Shown here in pieces: positions 11,138 through 23,200 of a DNA stretch of 64,000 nt. Within the stretch, counting starts at the first letter, position 1, and each line of letters begins with the position of its first letter. The notes beneath the pieces were generated by a model that saw only the letters and a list, made by a program, of their open reading frames with translations, was not told where the DNA came from and did not search any database. Position numbers and translations under genes: made by a program. The stretch lies in assembly GCA_021495925.1 (NCBI GenBank), contig JAKEKT010000066.1, forward strand, positions 143,222 to 207,221. The letters run 5' to 3'. The stretch is from Diplodia intermedia. Taxonomy: Eukaryota > Ascomycota > Dothideomycetes > Botryosphaeriales > Botryosphaeriaceae.

Positions 11138-14125
11138 ATGAGGGGACTTGCAGCGCTGTTGGCGTCCGTGCCGCCGGCCGTTGCCGCCGCATTTGTTCCT
11201 GATGGTGTGATTCGTCGACAGTGGGAGAGCGATACTACTGCTGCTTTGCCCGACTCTTCTTCAGCATTCGATACGTTGTATGTATGCTTTCTATTCCTGA
11301 TTTTACCAAAAGCCACATCATCATCTTCCTACTGCTGCGTTCAGATACGAATGCTGCTCTCGCAATATCATCCTGTTGTCCAAAAAAACCATTAAACTCA
11401 TTGGTCTTGCTTCAATTTTCCACATCTCAAAAAAAAAAAAAAAAGTCCAAACGTTCATCCCCTCCAGGTCCACCTCCACCGAAGGATCATCACCCCCACC
11501 ACCACCACCCTCAAACACGCCTCCCACCTGCAACCCGCTCACCCCCACCAACCCCTCCACATGGTGGTACGCCGACCTCCTCCTCTCCCCCTCCTCCTCC
11601 TCCCCGCTCGGCACCTCCCCCTTCCTCGGCGCGCCCCTCAACGGCACCTACCCCGTCCACCGCAACGTGCTCGCCTACGGCGCCGACCCGACCGGCACGC
11701 GCCCCTCCGCCGGCGCCATCCAAGCCGCCATCAACGACGGGGGCACCGTCAACATCGACGGCAACAACGGCAACGGCGGCGCAGACAGCTTCTCCTACTC
11801 GTACTCGTACCCCAACCTCCGCAACACGACCGGGCGCGGCCCCGCCTTCGGCTCCACCCTGACGCCCGCCGCCGTCTACCTGCCGCCGGGCACGTACCTG
11901 CTCGACGCGCCGCTGCAGCTGTGGGTCGGGACGGTGCTGGTCGGCGACGCCGTCTCGCCGCCCGTGCTGGCCGTGTCCGCGGCCTTCTCTTCCGCCGCCG
12001 CAGGGAACTATGTGATTCGCGGCAAGGAGCCGAACCTGCCCGCGACGAACGGCTTCTTCGTCGGGTTGCGCGACGTGGTTGTGGATTCGCGGGCGTACGC
12101 GGCCGACGACGAGCTGGTGCTGCTGGACTGGACGGTCAGCCAGGGGACGCAGCTGGCGCGGGTGAGGTTCGAGATGCCGCGGGGGGGCAAGCATGTTGGG
12201 ATGAGGTATGTGTTGTTTTCTTTTGTACACCCCCCCCCCTTTTTTTTTTTCTCTCTTTTCTTCCGTGTGTGGAGATGGAAATGGGAGTCGTTCGGGCTAA
12301 CTAACTTTGTTCCTATGCGTAAAGTACGAAGCTTGACTACAATAGCAACGTCATCTTGAACGACCTTTCGTTCAACGGAGGCGCCGTAGGAATGGACTTG
12401 AGCGGACAGCAGTGGCTGATCAAGTCAGTGACCTTCAACGGGTGTGGTATTGGAGCGATCGTAGATTGTAAGTGATCCGCGGCCTTGAACTACAATTGAG
12501 CTGACGGTTTCCGCGCTAGGTTACGATTGCGTTTTTCTTGATATAAATGTATGTAATTCACCGAACTCTGAGGGATTTTTCTGACTTGCTCTCAAGTGTC
12601 TCGGAGTCGGCATTTGCCTCGACGGCAGCCAGACGTCAGGTAGCCTCACTGTCATCGATAGTTATACTGTCAACTCGGGCACATTCGTGTCCAGCTACGA
12701 GTCGGTCAACGGTAGTAACCAGCTTGTCCTCGAGAACATACAAAGCGACGGTGACACCGTCACTCTAAGCGGCGACGTTATCTTGAGGGGAAATGTGCCA
12801 TTTACCTGGATCCGCGGCCAAGTGGTGAGTGGCCTCCTTTCTGCCCGCCCGTCGACGACTTAACCTGACTGAACGGTGACCAGTACACGCAAGGCAACCC
12901 TAGTCCCTCATATCAGCAAGGCGCTATGGTATACACCCCTCGGTCCTCCGCCCTAACTAGCAACGGCAATTACTTCGTGATGAAGCCGCCCACATTCCAC
13001 GAGTACGACAGCTCGCAGATCCTCAACATCAAGGCTATTCCGGAATATCCCGTCTACGGTGACGGCAACACCGACGACACGAAGTCCATCAACGCAATCC
13101 TTACGCAGTATGCCGGATGCAAGGTCATCTACATCCCCGCGGGTACGTACGTCGTCAGCAACACGATCTTCGTTCCGCGCGGGACACGCATATACGGCGA
13201 CGCCTACGCCTCCGTCATCAGCGCCAAGGGACCCACCTTCTCCTACCCCAACATCCCGATGCCGATGGTCCAGGTCGGGGCACCGGGAGACGTAGGCGTG
13301 GCGCAGATAGTCGACATGATGTTCACTGTCGGCGAGGTGCTGCCAGGATGCAAGCTGGTTGAGGTGAACATGGCGGGCGAGCAGCCTGGCGATGTCGCAC
13401 TAATCAACTCGCACATGCGCGTCGGCGGCGCTGCCGGGTCGGCCGTTCAGACAAGTTGCGAAGACGCTTCGCCGTGTCGGGCGGCGTGGTGCTTGATCCA
13501 CCTGACGGCGCAGTCGAGCGCGTACGTCGAGAATGTGTGGGGCTGGACGGCGGACCACGACCTGGACGGCATATACACGCAGAACATTGCTACGGGTAGG
13601 GGGATGCTGGTCGAGGCGACGAAGGGCACGTGGATGGTCGGCACGTCGATGGAGCACAACACGCTCTACCAGTACAATTTCAACGCCGCCCAGAGCGTCT
13701 TCGCCGCGATGCAGCAGTCGGAGACGCCGTATTGGCAAGGGGTGGACTCCGGGACCGTCGCGCCGTATCCATGGACGGACGCATTGCAGGCCAGTGATCC
13801 GGACTTTTCGCACTGCCCCGCGTCCAGTGGAGGATATTGCGGGGCAGCCTTGTTCGAGAGAATCGCGCAGAGCAAGAGCCTCTCCTTGTACGGCGGCTGC
13901 CTTTGGACCTTTTTCACCGGCGGAAACGAAAGCGAGAAATGCGACTCGGATTGCCAGCAGGAGGCGATTGACATAGATAACGCTTCGAGCGGTATCTATC
14001 TGTACGGCACAAATGTGCATAAAGTGACGAATATGGTTAGGAGCGGCGGATGGAGCATTGCGGGTCAGAGCACGAACGAAGGCGGCTGGGGTGGCGTGGT
14101 CGCTGCTTACCTGTACAACTCTTGA
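11138..14125 (+). CDS. Secreted GH55 exo-beta-1,3-glucanase (pectate-lyase-like beta-helix)
   Basis: Six exons (11138-11277, 11468-12205, 12325-12467, 12520-12548, 12597-12824, 12884-14125) give 839 aa, in the range of GH55 enzymes, which release glucose from the non-reducing end of beta-1,3-glucan. The N-terminus MRGLAALLASVPPAVAAA is a likely signal peptide. The two beta-helix halves each open with a typical repeat: RNVLAYGADPTG in exon 2, and YPVYGDGNTDDTKSINAI followed by IYIPAGTY in exon 6. The C-terminal half is Cys- and Trp-rich (GGCLWTFFTGG, NVWGWTADHDLD), as in GH55. Every junction keeps phase, including the 29-nt exon 4. Intron 1 holds a 16-nt A run. An alternative in-frame ATG at 11051 would bury the signal peptide, so 11138 is preferred. 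Likely substrates are the fungus's own wall, other fungi or callose. A catalytic glutamate was not assigned. Confidence 0.9.
11429..11444 (+). repeat. A16 homopolymer in GH55 intron 1
   Basis: Sixteen consecutive A residues lie 23 nt before the inferred 3' splice site of intron 1. This is an unusual place for a purine run, where a pyrimidine tract would be expected. Confidence 0.8.
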
Positions 14126-15642
14126 GTCAATATTTCGGTTGTAAAATTCTGTTGGGATTAGTAACATTTCGGATCTACACTTTGCGTTCTTCACCACCGT
14201 ACCGCCCCAAAACGCAGCCGCTGCCTCCTGCTGAAAAGCCGAGGGGACGAAGTGACGAGAACAGTAGTCTGGTGCCAGTCCGTGGTCTTTGCTGGCTCGT
14301 TGCTGCCAGGGACCAATTGGGAAAGGTGCGTGACTGCAGGTTACTCCACACTTTTTTCTCCTCGGCGAGAAATTACAGTCATAGCAGGCGTTCAGCCCGA
14401 AGGACTCTTCACTGTCTTCATTTGAGAAATCCAGCCAGACGCAAGAGATCGCTCGAACCTGCCAACGGTTCAGTCAGTCCCGACACACCACACCACATCG
14501 TGGTCAGTTGCTCCGCTGTGGTGCCAGCGGTTGGCGTCTGGAAACCACAGCAATGCTGGATGAAGTGAAGTCTAAGTATGGTCTGGGGTCAGACGATACG
14601 GATCAGGTGAGAACCGTTTCAAATGACAGGGTTCTCTCCAGCTTCTCCGCAAAGGCGGGAGTCATACCACGGGCGGGAGAGCGGCATATAGCCTGGGGCA
14701 CAGACAGCCTTCCATTAGGCGCCTCGATTAAAAGCTTGTCTGTCCAGGCGTAGATCATTAAAGGCACCACGGCCTGCCCCGGACGGATCTAGAAGGAGGA
14801 CACGTGATGGAAAAATGGGTTTCTCTCCTGACCCGAGACCGGCAGACTGGCCTGGAAATGACGTGCCTGGGGAGAGGCTCTGGCCGGCTGGGTAGATCCG
14901 GAAAGCTTCCAGATCTCGAGCAATGTTTGGGTCGGGGTCGCACAATTCTTTGGTCACAGCGGCGCGTGCGTCCCTGCGTTGGCTGCAGGCGCATGGTGCA
15001 GCACGCCGCGGCCAACCTCAGCGCCACCGTCTTGACGGCGTCAGCCTCGCGCTAGGAGCCCCTATACGGTGAGTGGGTGACGTCGGGGCGAATGCCAGGG
15101 CTTCAGGTTTTTTTGCGGCGGTTTCTGCAGGCGTCAGCATGTGGCTCGGAAGGGTCTGGCGTCTGGCGGGCGGGCGCAGAGAATTGCGGGCGGTGCGGGA
15201 GAAAACCGGGGCCGGAGACGCTTGGGCGCATTTTGGCCAGGAAGTCGGTTAGGACACGCGGGCTGGATGGTCGGCGAGCGCTCTGGCGGTCGTGGGAGCA
15301 GCATCGCCCCGCTGCGCGGCTCCGGGCTCTGGGCTGCAGGATGGGCTCCGGGGGCCAATTGGCAGCGGCATTGGGCGGGCTGCAGCGGCGTCCGAGGCCC
15401 AGCAGGCTGGCGGTCGGCGGCAGGAGAGCTGGAGTGGATGGACGGCCGGCAGCTGCGCTGCTCGAGGACACCCGTGTAAACCCGAATCTTGGCGCGCTAG
15501 CCGCTTGCGCTGTAGCGCGGTCAAGCGAAGTTTTCGCGGCCGACCGCCGCCCTTATTTATGCTCTCAATCCTTTCGAACCCTCTCTTCTCCATCCATCTC
15601 CCCTCATCCCTTTCCGTTTGGTTTCATTGATCAACCGGCACA
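14126..15642. other. Intergenic DNA between GH55 and the ADP/ATP carrier
   Basis: No gene is supported. About 15.1-15.5 kb is very GC-rich, and its long overlapping frames on both strands look like composition artefacts. The right end is the carrier promoter. Confidence 0.6.
15552..15640 (+). promoter_or_regulatory. Promoter and CT-rich leader of the ADP/ATP carrier gene
   Basis: A TTATTTAT element near 15553-15560 is followed by a strongly pyrimidine-rich tract (about 15570-15625) running up to the start at 15643. TATA plus CT-tract arrangements are common in highly expressed fungal genes. The assignment is by pattern only. Confidence 0.4.
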
Positions 15643-17177
15643 ATGGCAAAGGACGGCGAAGTTGTTCAGGCTGACAAGGTACGTCCTCCCGATGCCGCTG
15701 TCGCAGCGCGACGATGCGCGCCCGTCCTCCGATATAGAGCTGCAGCTAACAGAAGATAACAGAGCGTTTTCGGCATGCCCGTAAGTCATCACTGACGACC
15801 TCCTCGCATCGACGCTCGCCTTGGACCGGCCCTGCATCATCCGCCGCATCGCTCGCAACGGCTGCCGCGTCGTTGGCGATGACGGCGCTGCGGATGCTGC
15901 AACCTGTCCAAGTTGTTGCGGAGTTGGCTCCTCGATGAACCTCACTAACACAATCACAACAGGGATTCGTTGTCGACTTCTTGAGTACGTCCAACCACCA
16001 GGCTTCCGTCGCCAATGCATTTCCGATGCCATTGGCATCGGCGATGGATTCGCGATGGATGCTGCAAATTTTGCGTCTGGGCCTCGATCGCTGACTGCTT
16101 ATCTACAGTGGGTGGTGTCTCCGCCGCTGTCTCGAAGACCGCCGCCGCTCCCATCGAGCGTATCAAGCTTCTCGTCCAGAACCAGGTACGCTCTCTCCGT
16201 CGACTGGGCACGCTCACCGCCTGCCTCGACCGTCCCGTTGGCTCTCAGCTTCCTCTGCTGAGCCGACGTCACCTCGAGCATGTGCTAACCTGCGTCCTCA
16301 ACAGGATGAGATGATCCGTGCTGGTCGTCTCGACCGCAAGTACAACGGCATTGTCGACTGCTTCCGCCGCACCACCGCCCAGGAGGGTGTCGTCTCCCTG
16401 TGGCGTGGTAACACCGCCAACGTCATCCGTTACTTCCCCACCCAGGCCCTGAACTTCGCTTTCCGTGACACCTACAAGTCGATGTTCGCCTTCAAGAAGG
16501 AGCGTGATGGCTACGCCAAGTGGATGATGGGCAACCTTGCCTCGGGTGGTGCCGCCGGTGCCACTTCCCTCCTCTTCGTCTACTCTCTCGACTACGCCCG
16601 TACCCGTCTTGCCAACGACGCCAAGTCCACCAAGGCTGGTGGCGGTGATCGCCAGTTCAACGGTCTCATTGACGTCTACAAGAAGACTCTTGCCACCGAC
16701 GGTATTGCCGGTCTCTACCGTGGTTTCGGTCCCTCTGTCGCTGGTATCATCGTCTACCGTGGTCTCTACTTCGGCATGTACGACTCGATCAAGCCCGTCG
16801 TCCTCGTTGGTCCTCTTGAGGGTAACTTCCTTGCCTCCTTCCTTCTCGGCTGGACCGTCACCACCGGTGCCGGTATCGCTTCCTACCCTCTTGACACCGT
16901 CCGTCGTCGTATGATGATGACTTCTGGTGAGGTACGTATCAGCAGCGCCCCCGATTGATAGCACGCAGGATGATGCTGACCGACTTTGCAGGCCGTCAAG
17001 TACAAGTCTTCCCTGGATGCCGCCAAGCAGATCATTGCCAACGAGGGCTTCAAGTCCCTGTTCAAGGGTGCTGGTGCCAACATCCTCCGTGGTGTTGCCG
17101 GCGCTGGTGTCCTGTCCATCTACGACCAGGTCCAGCTCATCCTCTTCGGCAAGAAGTTCAAGGGTGGTTCCGGCTAA
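15643..17177 (+). CDS. Mitochondrial ADP/ATP carrier (adenine nucleotide translocase)
   Basis: Six exons (15643-15678, 15763-15780, 15963-15984, 16109-16185, 16305-16931, 16992-17177) give 321 aa. It is a mitochondrial-carrier protein of the inner membrane that exchanges matrix ATP for cytosolic ADP. The three carrier repeats show their signatures as PIERIK, SLDYAR and PLDTVR. The hallmark RRRMMM of ADP/ATP carriers follows the third Pro-Leu-Asp. NRYFPTQALNFAF-type sequence (here VIRYFPTQALNFAF) in repeat 1 is also typical. Exons 2 and 3 are only 18 and 22 nt, yet splice exactly to give the expected SVFGMP, GFVVDFL and MGGVSAAVSKT order. The intron-dense 5' end and codon-biased main exon fit a highly expressed gene. 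The C-terminus ends FKGGSG. Confidence 0.97.
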
Positions 17178-18010
17178 ATGCACTCTCGCTCGATACCGAC
17201 AGAGAGAAGCATACCTTAATACTGGGGCGGGGACGACGCAGGGGGGATGGACTTGGAGTGGATAGAGTAAGATCAAGCCTGAGCTTGTTCTGGTCACGAA
17301 AGAAAACAAAGCTGGGAGCGGTTTCTGATATCCCTGCTTTCCAAGCATTTTGTACTTTACCCGGCAAATTTTCTTCTTTGTACCTTGCGCATCTCGCTGG
17401 CTTGACTCGCTCTGATTTCCTTGATTTCCAATTTGCTCGCTGGGCACTTCCGTCGTTAGATAGTGCATTCTCATCGGCAGGAGGTGTTCAGAGGTTGGCA
17501 GCGGGAGAAAATAACGGCATAGAATTCGATTGTTTTTCGTTACGCCTGAACGCCATGACGCGCGGTGCAGATGTTGAACTAGCCAGATGTCAACAACAGA
17601 CAGGGTCTTGAGCCTCAGCCACGATGAAGATCGCATACCCGCCCGGCGGGCTGGTTGAGGCATGGTGAGTTGCGTAATTCCATCGTCGAATTGTCTTCGT
17701 TGTGCCCTCCTTGCATCTGCCGAACCGCCTCCTTTCATTCGTGATGCGCTGGGGTAGAGGCGCAGCTGCCGGGCCTTGGGATCGGCGGCCCGCTTTAGGG
17801 AAAGCTTCACGTGACGTCATCGGGCTTGTAAAGGCAACAAGCTCATCTAGCTTGCGCTTCTGCTGCGCCAAACATCTGTCCTTGCATCCTTGCCGCGACG
17901 CCTGCACATACTACATAAAGGCAGACAGCTTCCTCGCCCATCGCATCAATTTCACTCGGCACCTCTTTTCTTTGGCTACCCAATCCCCAATTCGCACAAC
18001 ATCGCCAACC
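17178..18010. other. 3' flank of the carrier gene and promoter of the next gene
   Basis: No coding sequence is supported. ACATAAAGG near 17911-17920 is a possible TATA-like element about 95 bp upstream of the next start. Confidence 0.55.
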
Positions 18011-18879
18011 ATGCCTCCAATCCCCATCTTCTCGGACGCGCCGATCAATCCGCAGACCGCCGCGAAGCCGGACGGTGTGACACCGCAAACCGCCGCAGCA
18101 GACAACCTCCAGCAGCAACCGCAGCCCACACCCACCCGCACCACGGCCACGACCACGGCCGCCGCCGCCGCCGCACCCCCACCACCCCAACCAGGCGCCG
18201 CGCCCGTCCCTCCCTCGACGAACCAACAACACTTCCCCCCGCCACCCTCGTCGAGCTCCCAATTCTCCACCTCGTCCTCCTCCCCGCCACAGCCCCAACC
18301 CGGCGCCGCGCCCGTCCCCGCGCCCACCGGCACCACCACTTCTTCCGCCTCGCCCGGCACGGCGGTCACAAAGACGGTGACGGAGACGGTGACCATGCAG
18401 GGCGGGCCGCCGCCGCAGTTCGGCATCCCGGCGCCGGGCGCGAACGCGGCGGCCACGCACTCGACGGACCACCGCGGCGGCGGCGCCGCCGCCAACGGCG
18501 CGACGACGATAAACTTTGGCATGGCGGATGGTGGCGGTGGCGCCACGAGGACGCGTGGCTCGAGCACGGCGAGCTTGGAGCATCCGCCGGGTTATGTGCA
18601 GTATGTGGATCCTTTTTTTCTCCCCTCCCCCTTCCTTCTTCGTTTCTTTCGTCATGATGGTGGTGGTGGCTTAGGGATGGATGCTAACGCGGGGCTTCGT
18701 TTAGGAATCAATACCCCGACGGAACGGCGGCGCAGAGGGCGGCGCTCGAGGCGGCGGCGGCGAGGGACAGAGAGGAAGGCGGCGTGTGGGGCACCGTCAA
18801 GGGCCTCGCGGCCACCGTGGGCGAGGGGCTGAAGAAGGCGGACCAGGAGGCCTGGAAGTTGGTTGGTCAAGGAAAGTAG
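18011..18879 (+). CDS. Fungal hypothetical protein, Pro/Ala/Thr-rich with amphipathic C-terminus
   Basis: Two exons (18011-18600 and 18705-18879) give 254 aa, joined in phase 2 by a GTATGT..TTTAG intron. The N-terminal three quarters is low-complexity. It has Gln, Pro and Ala runs and two copies of a QPGAAPVP element about 38 residues apart, and is probably disordered. After HPPGYVQNQYPDG comes a compact 50-residue end (AQRAALEAAAARDRE, VWGTVKGLAATVGEGLKK, WKLVGQGK) that should form amphipathic helices. I recall similar PPGYxQNP plus VWxxVKG ends in uncharacterised ascomycete proteins, but no function. The splice is supported because it joins PPGYVQ to NQYPDG. No signal peptide or membrane segment is seen. 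Confidence 0.7.
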
Positions 18880-20273
18880 GAGGGTGGAGATGGTCATCCG
18901 GGGAGGGAAATGGGAGAGCCGGAGGAGGTGCTTGGGAATGGGATATGATGGCATAAGGGTTGGGTTTATGGATTATACATGATGGGATCATGGCTCATTC
19001 GGAATGGCAACGGCGTTGAGGATTGATGTTGTACTATAGGATAGGCTTACCTCTGCATGAATCACAGGAACGAAATCAATGCGTCATCGAGATGTGTCTT
19101 CCTGCACGCACGACCTCGAGAACCGCCGATCTTGCTCGTCACGGTGATCGATGAAAGACGCAACTTCGTCAACCCGCGCGGTTTGCTTTCAACGGCAATC
19201 TCTCTCGTCCCACACCATACGCCTGTAGGCCGGCACTACTGCCGCCAGTAAGGACAATACGGAGCAACGGAACAGTTAGCCGCTCCAAGCTATCGACCGC
19301 ACACAGCGCCGCCACCGGAGGGCTGCGCGGGACAAGAACCCCACCGAATAGGGGGACGGATGTCACGAGCCGGTAGCATCAAACACGGGCGAGCGAATCG
19401 GGCGTATGTGCCGGAAGAAAGAGCCGCAACGGAGACGGCAATAGGGGGGGCTGGAGAAGGGACGTGATAGGCCGCGCCCAGCGCGGAAGACAACTCCGCT
19501 TCGTTCGAGGTTGGCAATGTTTAGAAGCAGATGCCGCTCCGTGCCGTCCACACACATGTTTCCCGCGGAGGGGAAGGAGCAAGGGTTCCAATCGGGGCAA
19601 TCCCGCAGCTAATAATGGGGAAGGTTCTTGAGCTTTTTGTCGAGGGGTTCCCGTCGTGCATGATGTCGTCCATCGCCTTCGATGCTCTGGAGTGGTCCTC
19701 CCGATCAGGGGCGGGCAAGACTCGCGGCCCATTTTGATTCGTCCGGGTTCAACACCCGTCTCTTGCTTCCTTTTCTGTTCACGTCACGCTCTGGCCTTTT
19801 TCTGGGTAACACGCGCGGTCCAGCTTGCATCATGATTTCATACAGGCGCTATATGCGAAAGAAGGGCCACGTGGGGTTCCGTCAGAGCACGGAAGCAAAA
19901 GCCTTGTATCAAGTCCCATTGCCCCGCTCAACGGCAAAGCAAGGCTGAAAGGGAACGAGCGCGCCCAGTCCGACCAACCCCCTCCGAAAAACAAAGAACG
20001 AAAAGCAAAGAAAAGAACAAGCGCACGAGCCGCGCGAATTCCTTGAAAGTGTTCATTCGCCAGTTGTCGCCACAAGGAATCACTACTTCCCAAACACCGT
20101 TGAAACGCCCCCAGAACCCCGATTGAGGGTCGAGCATTGATCATCGTTACCTGGAAAAGGCAGAAGGTATTCACTTCGCCTGAGCTGTTGCTCGGTGCCA
20201 GCCGACAGCGCCACAACGCCAGGAAGCAAACTTTTGCAAGGAAGCAAAGTCTTACGAGAAGTTCCAAGTTCCA
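18880..20273. other. Intergenic DNA between two convergent genes
   Basis: About 1.4 kb containing the 3' flanks of the 18.0-kb and 20.3-kb genes. Frames here are short, mixed and unlike any family I know. A GGGTTCAACACCC stretch near 19.75 kb resembles a tRNA B box but has no matching acceptor stem. Confidence 0.55.
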
Positions 20274-23200
20274 TCAAAGGTTATTCCCGAGAGACTGGAG
20301 CACAGCGGTCTCTGCCGTAACGGTGTTGGGGGTTTGTTTCCGGGAGCCAGCTTTGTTGGACTCGTTTCCAGCGTTCTCCTTTTCTTCGGATCCGCATCTC
20401 ATCAGAGAGTCATTCAGAATGCGGTGCGGCGACGTGTCCATTTCAAGTTTTGGGCTGATGCCCTCCGGATCCTCGTACACCTGATCTTGGTTCTCTGAGA
20501 CTTGGGTAGCGGGTGTTGTCTCTGCCTCTTCCTGCTTGGGTTGCGGCGCATTGCTCTGTTCACGAAGCTGGTTATCGGGAGCCGCGTCCTGGTCACTTCC
20601 ATCACCAGCTTCATCCACATCCTCATCGGCAGGCACATCCTGATCAGCTCCATCTTCGGTTTCGTCCACACCCTCAACGAGACGGCGAAAACCCTCTTCA
20701 CTGCTCTCCAAGATATGTGCGACGTCGTCCCTCAGGTCCATCTCGGCCTGCGACGGAGCGGCGACCGTCCCAAGATTGCCAAGAACCTGGATATAATCCC
20801 TTCGAGCGGTTGAGTGGACGCCTCCGGCGCGACTCGCCAGTTCCGACTTGATAGTCGAAGTCAAATCGTTCAACCGAGCTTTGACGGCATCGCATGCGTC
20901 CTGGAACATGGTGGTACGGCTCTTAGACACATGTGCAGACATGTGCCCTTTCATGCGCATGTAGCATCCAGGGCCGCGTTCCGTCAAGCATAAGTGGTAC
21001 GCATGCTCCATCGCAGCAGCAATGGCAGGTGTGAACTCTCTGTTCACCTCTCTCTGGATAGTCGTCATCATGACCTTGATAGAATCGACCTGGCCCTTCA
21101 AGAACGGCTCATAGCTGTTGAGCTGGCGACTAAGTGCTGCAACAGCTACCGTGCTGACACCCAATTCCCTGGCTCGTTTAGTGACCGTGTTATGGAAACT
21201 GGTCAAGACTTCCAGTGTCCTCTTCTTGAACTTATCCAGCTCGGCAGGAAGAGCGCGTTGGAAAGCCCTCTCCCAACCAGTGGCAATTTGCTTTATCATC
21301 GGTTCGGCACTGGTGGAAGGTTAGTGGGCTTGGCTCGACCATCTGGGCTTGAAACGACTTACAGTTCTCCGTTGAAATCACGAGGACCAGCGGCCCCTGA
21401 GAATACACCGTTCCGGACAACCGTTGCGCGGTACGTCGAGTAGTACATCCCACCCTGGCTCCGATGGGCGCCCCACCCTTCAGCTGTCGGAAGGCTAGCA
21501 TCAGATGCAGTCGCAATGGCTCGGTCGTATTTCTCGTAAATGTTCTGAGTCAGAGCTTCGGTCAGACCGGAAAGCGTATCATCGACGACTTTGCTGAGGT
21601 CCTGTTTTTGTGTGTTTTCGTCAACATGCATGCGGACTTGGCTGTATACAGGGGAATGACGCACCTTTTGGAACTCTTCTAGTTTGTATTCCACGAATCG
21701 AGCCTCCTTCTGCTGCTGCGCGGCTGAAAGATGAGAGCCATTCCTAGTGCTGGACGCCCACAAGAGCAGCGAATTGAGAAGCTGGGAAAGGCTGTTGAGG
21801 AATCGACGTCCGGCGGCGGCACGGCCGTATTCGGTCAGCTTCTTGCAGTGCGCTTGAAGTTGCGGCATCTCCGTCTCATAAACGTCGCTGAACCCAGACA
21901 CATCCTTGTCCCTCTTGAGACGACCACTGAGCTTCTGGAAAGCCCTCGCACTTATGCAGAAGACCGGCAGCGAGCGAGCAACCTCGTCGTAGTCACGAAT
22001 CTCTTGGTCGGGATCGAAATTTTCCTCGTCCTCTTCCAGGGCGGTTTCCTGGTCGAGCTCTTTGATTCCAGCAGCGAAGTCATGTTGGATGGCCCCCTTT
22101 GAATACTCATTCCTGCCCTTAATGCATAGCGAGTTGACCTCGTGGTCGATGGCCGCAATTTTCTCGTTCAGGGCCTTGATTTCTTTCCGCAATTCCTTCT
22201 GCTGCGAGTCTATTGATTCGCGTTGAGTCTTAGCATCCCTTTTCCCGGATCGAAGCTCTTGGATTTTCGCATCGATCTCCTCGCTGCTAAGAGCCTGTCG
22301 ATCGTCTGATTCGTCCTCTGAGTCAGCCTCAGCAGAGGACGCTTCAGAGGCATCAGATACGTCTTCAGCATAATCGTCATCGGAATCAGTCGTGCGGCGT
22401 CTTTTCTGCGGACGGGAATTGGCCTGCGATCTCTTTCGCTTCTTGGCACTAGTCGGTGCATAGACCGTCTTGCCATCTTGTATCCCATCTCTCAACTTCT
22501 CCCAGATTTCGAGCTGGTCGTCGCAATCGTCTATAGCGTCATTGAAGGCCTGCTTGGCGTCGGCATGCTCGTTCAACTGGTCTTTGAGCGCTTTGACCTG
22601 GTTCCTCATCTCATCGGCCTCCTGCCAGGACTCCTCGGCAGTCTCATCCAAGTCGAGACTTTGTACGGCTTCTTGATTGGAGATGTCGTCCGTCTTCGAG
22701 CATATGAAGGTCACGTTCCCGTAAGTGCCGTCTAGTTTCAGCTGTCGCTTGAACGAGTCGCCGAGGAGTGACTTGGCCGCCTTGTCATCGACGGCGCGTG
22801 TGATCGGGGCCACAATCCAAAGCCCCGTGCACTGCTTCATGTATCCGTCGGCGACAGCAGCGCGCGCCGCATTCGAGTCGTGCACTCCGGGAAGATCAAC
22901 GAGAACAGCACCGGTTGACAAAGCAGGTGCCTTGGTGTAGATCTTGACAACCCTAATAAGCGGCCAGTATTCCATGCGCTTTGTCTCGGTCTTCTTGTCC
23001 TTCTTTTGACCGGTATTCTTCTCCTGGCTGTCCACGTAGGTCTGGAGCTTCTTGTAGAACTTATTGTTGTCGCTGTCGGCAATGTGTTTAACAGTCCCAA
23101 GTATGTTGTTCACAGTTGCGTCGCGCTTGAGAGCCTCCAGTCCGCCGGAAGCAAGTGACTCCTTCGTTCTGTGCGGATAAACAGCGTGGATCTTTGCAAA

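Noticed and set aside
19730..19775. GGTTCAACACC resembling a tRNA B box
   Set aside because: The seven bases after the putative T arm have no complementary partner upstream and there is no convincing A box, so no tRNA can be folded.
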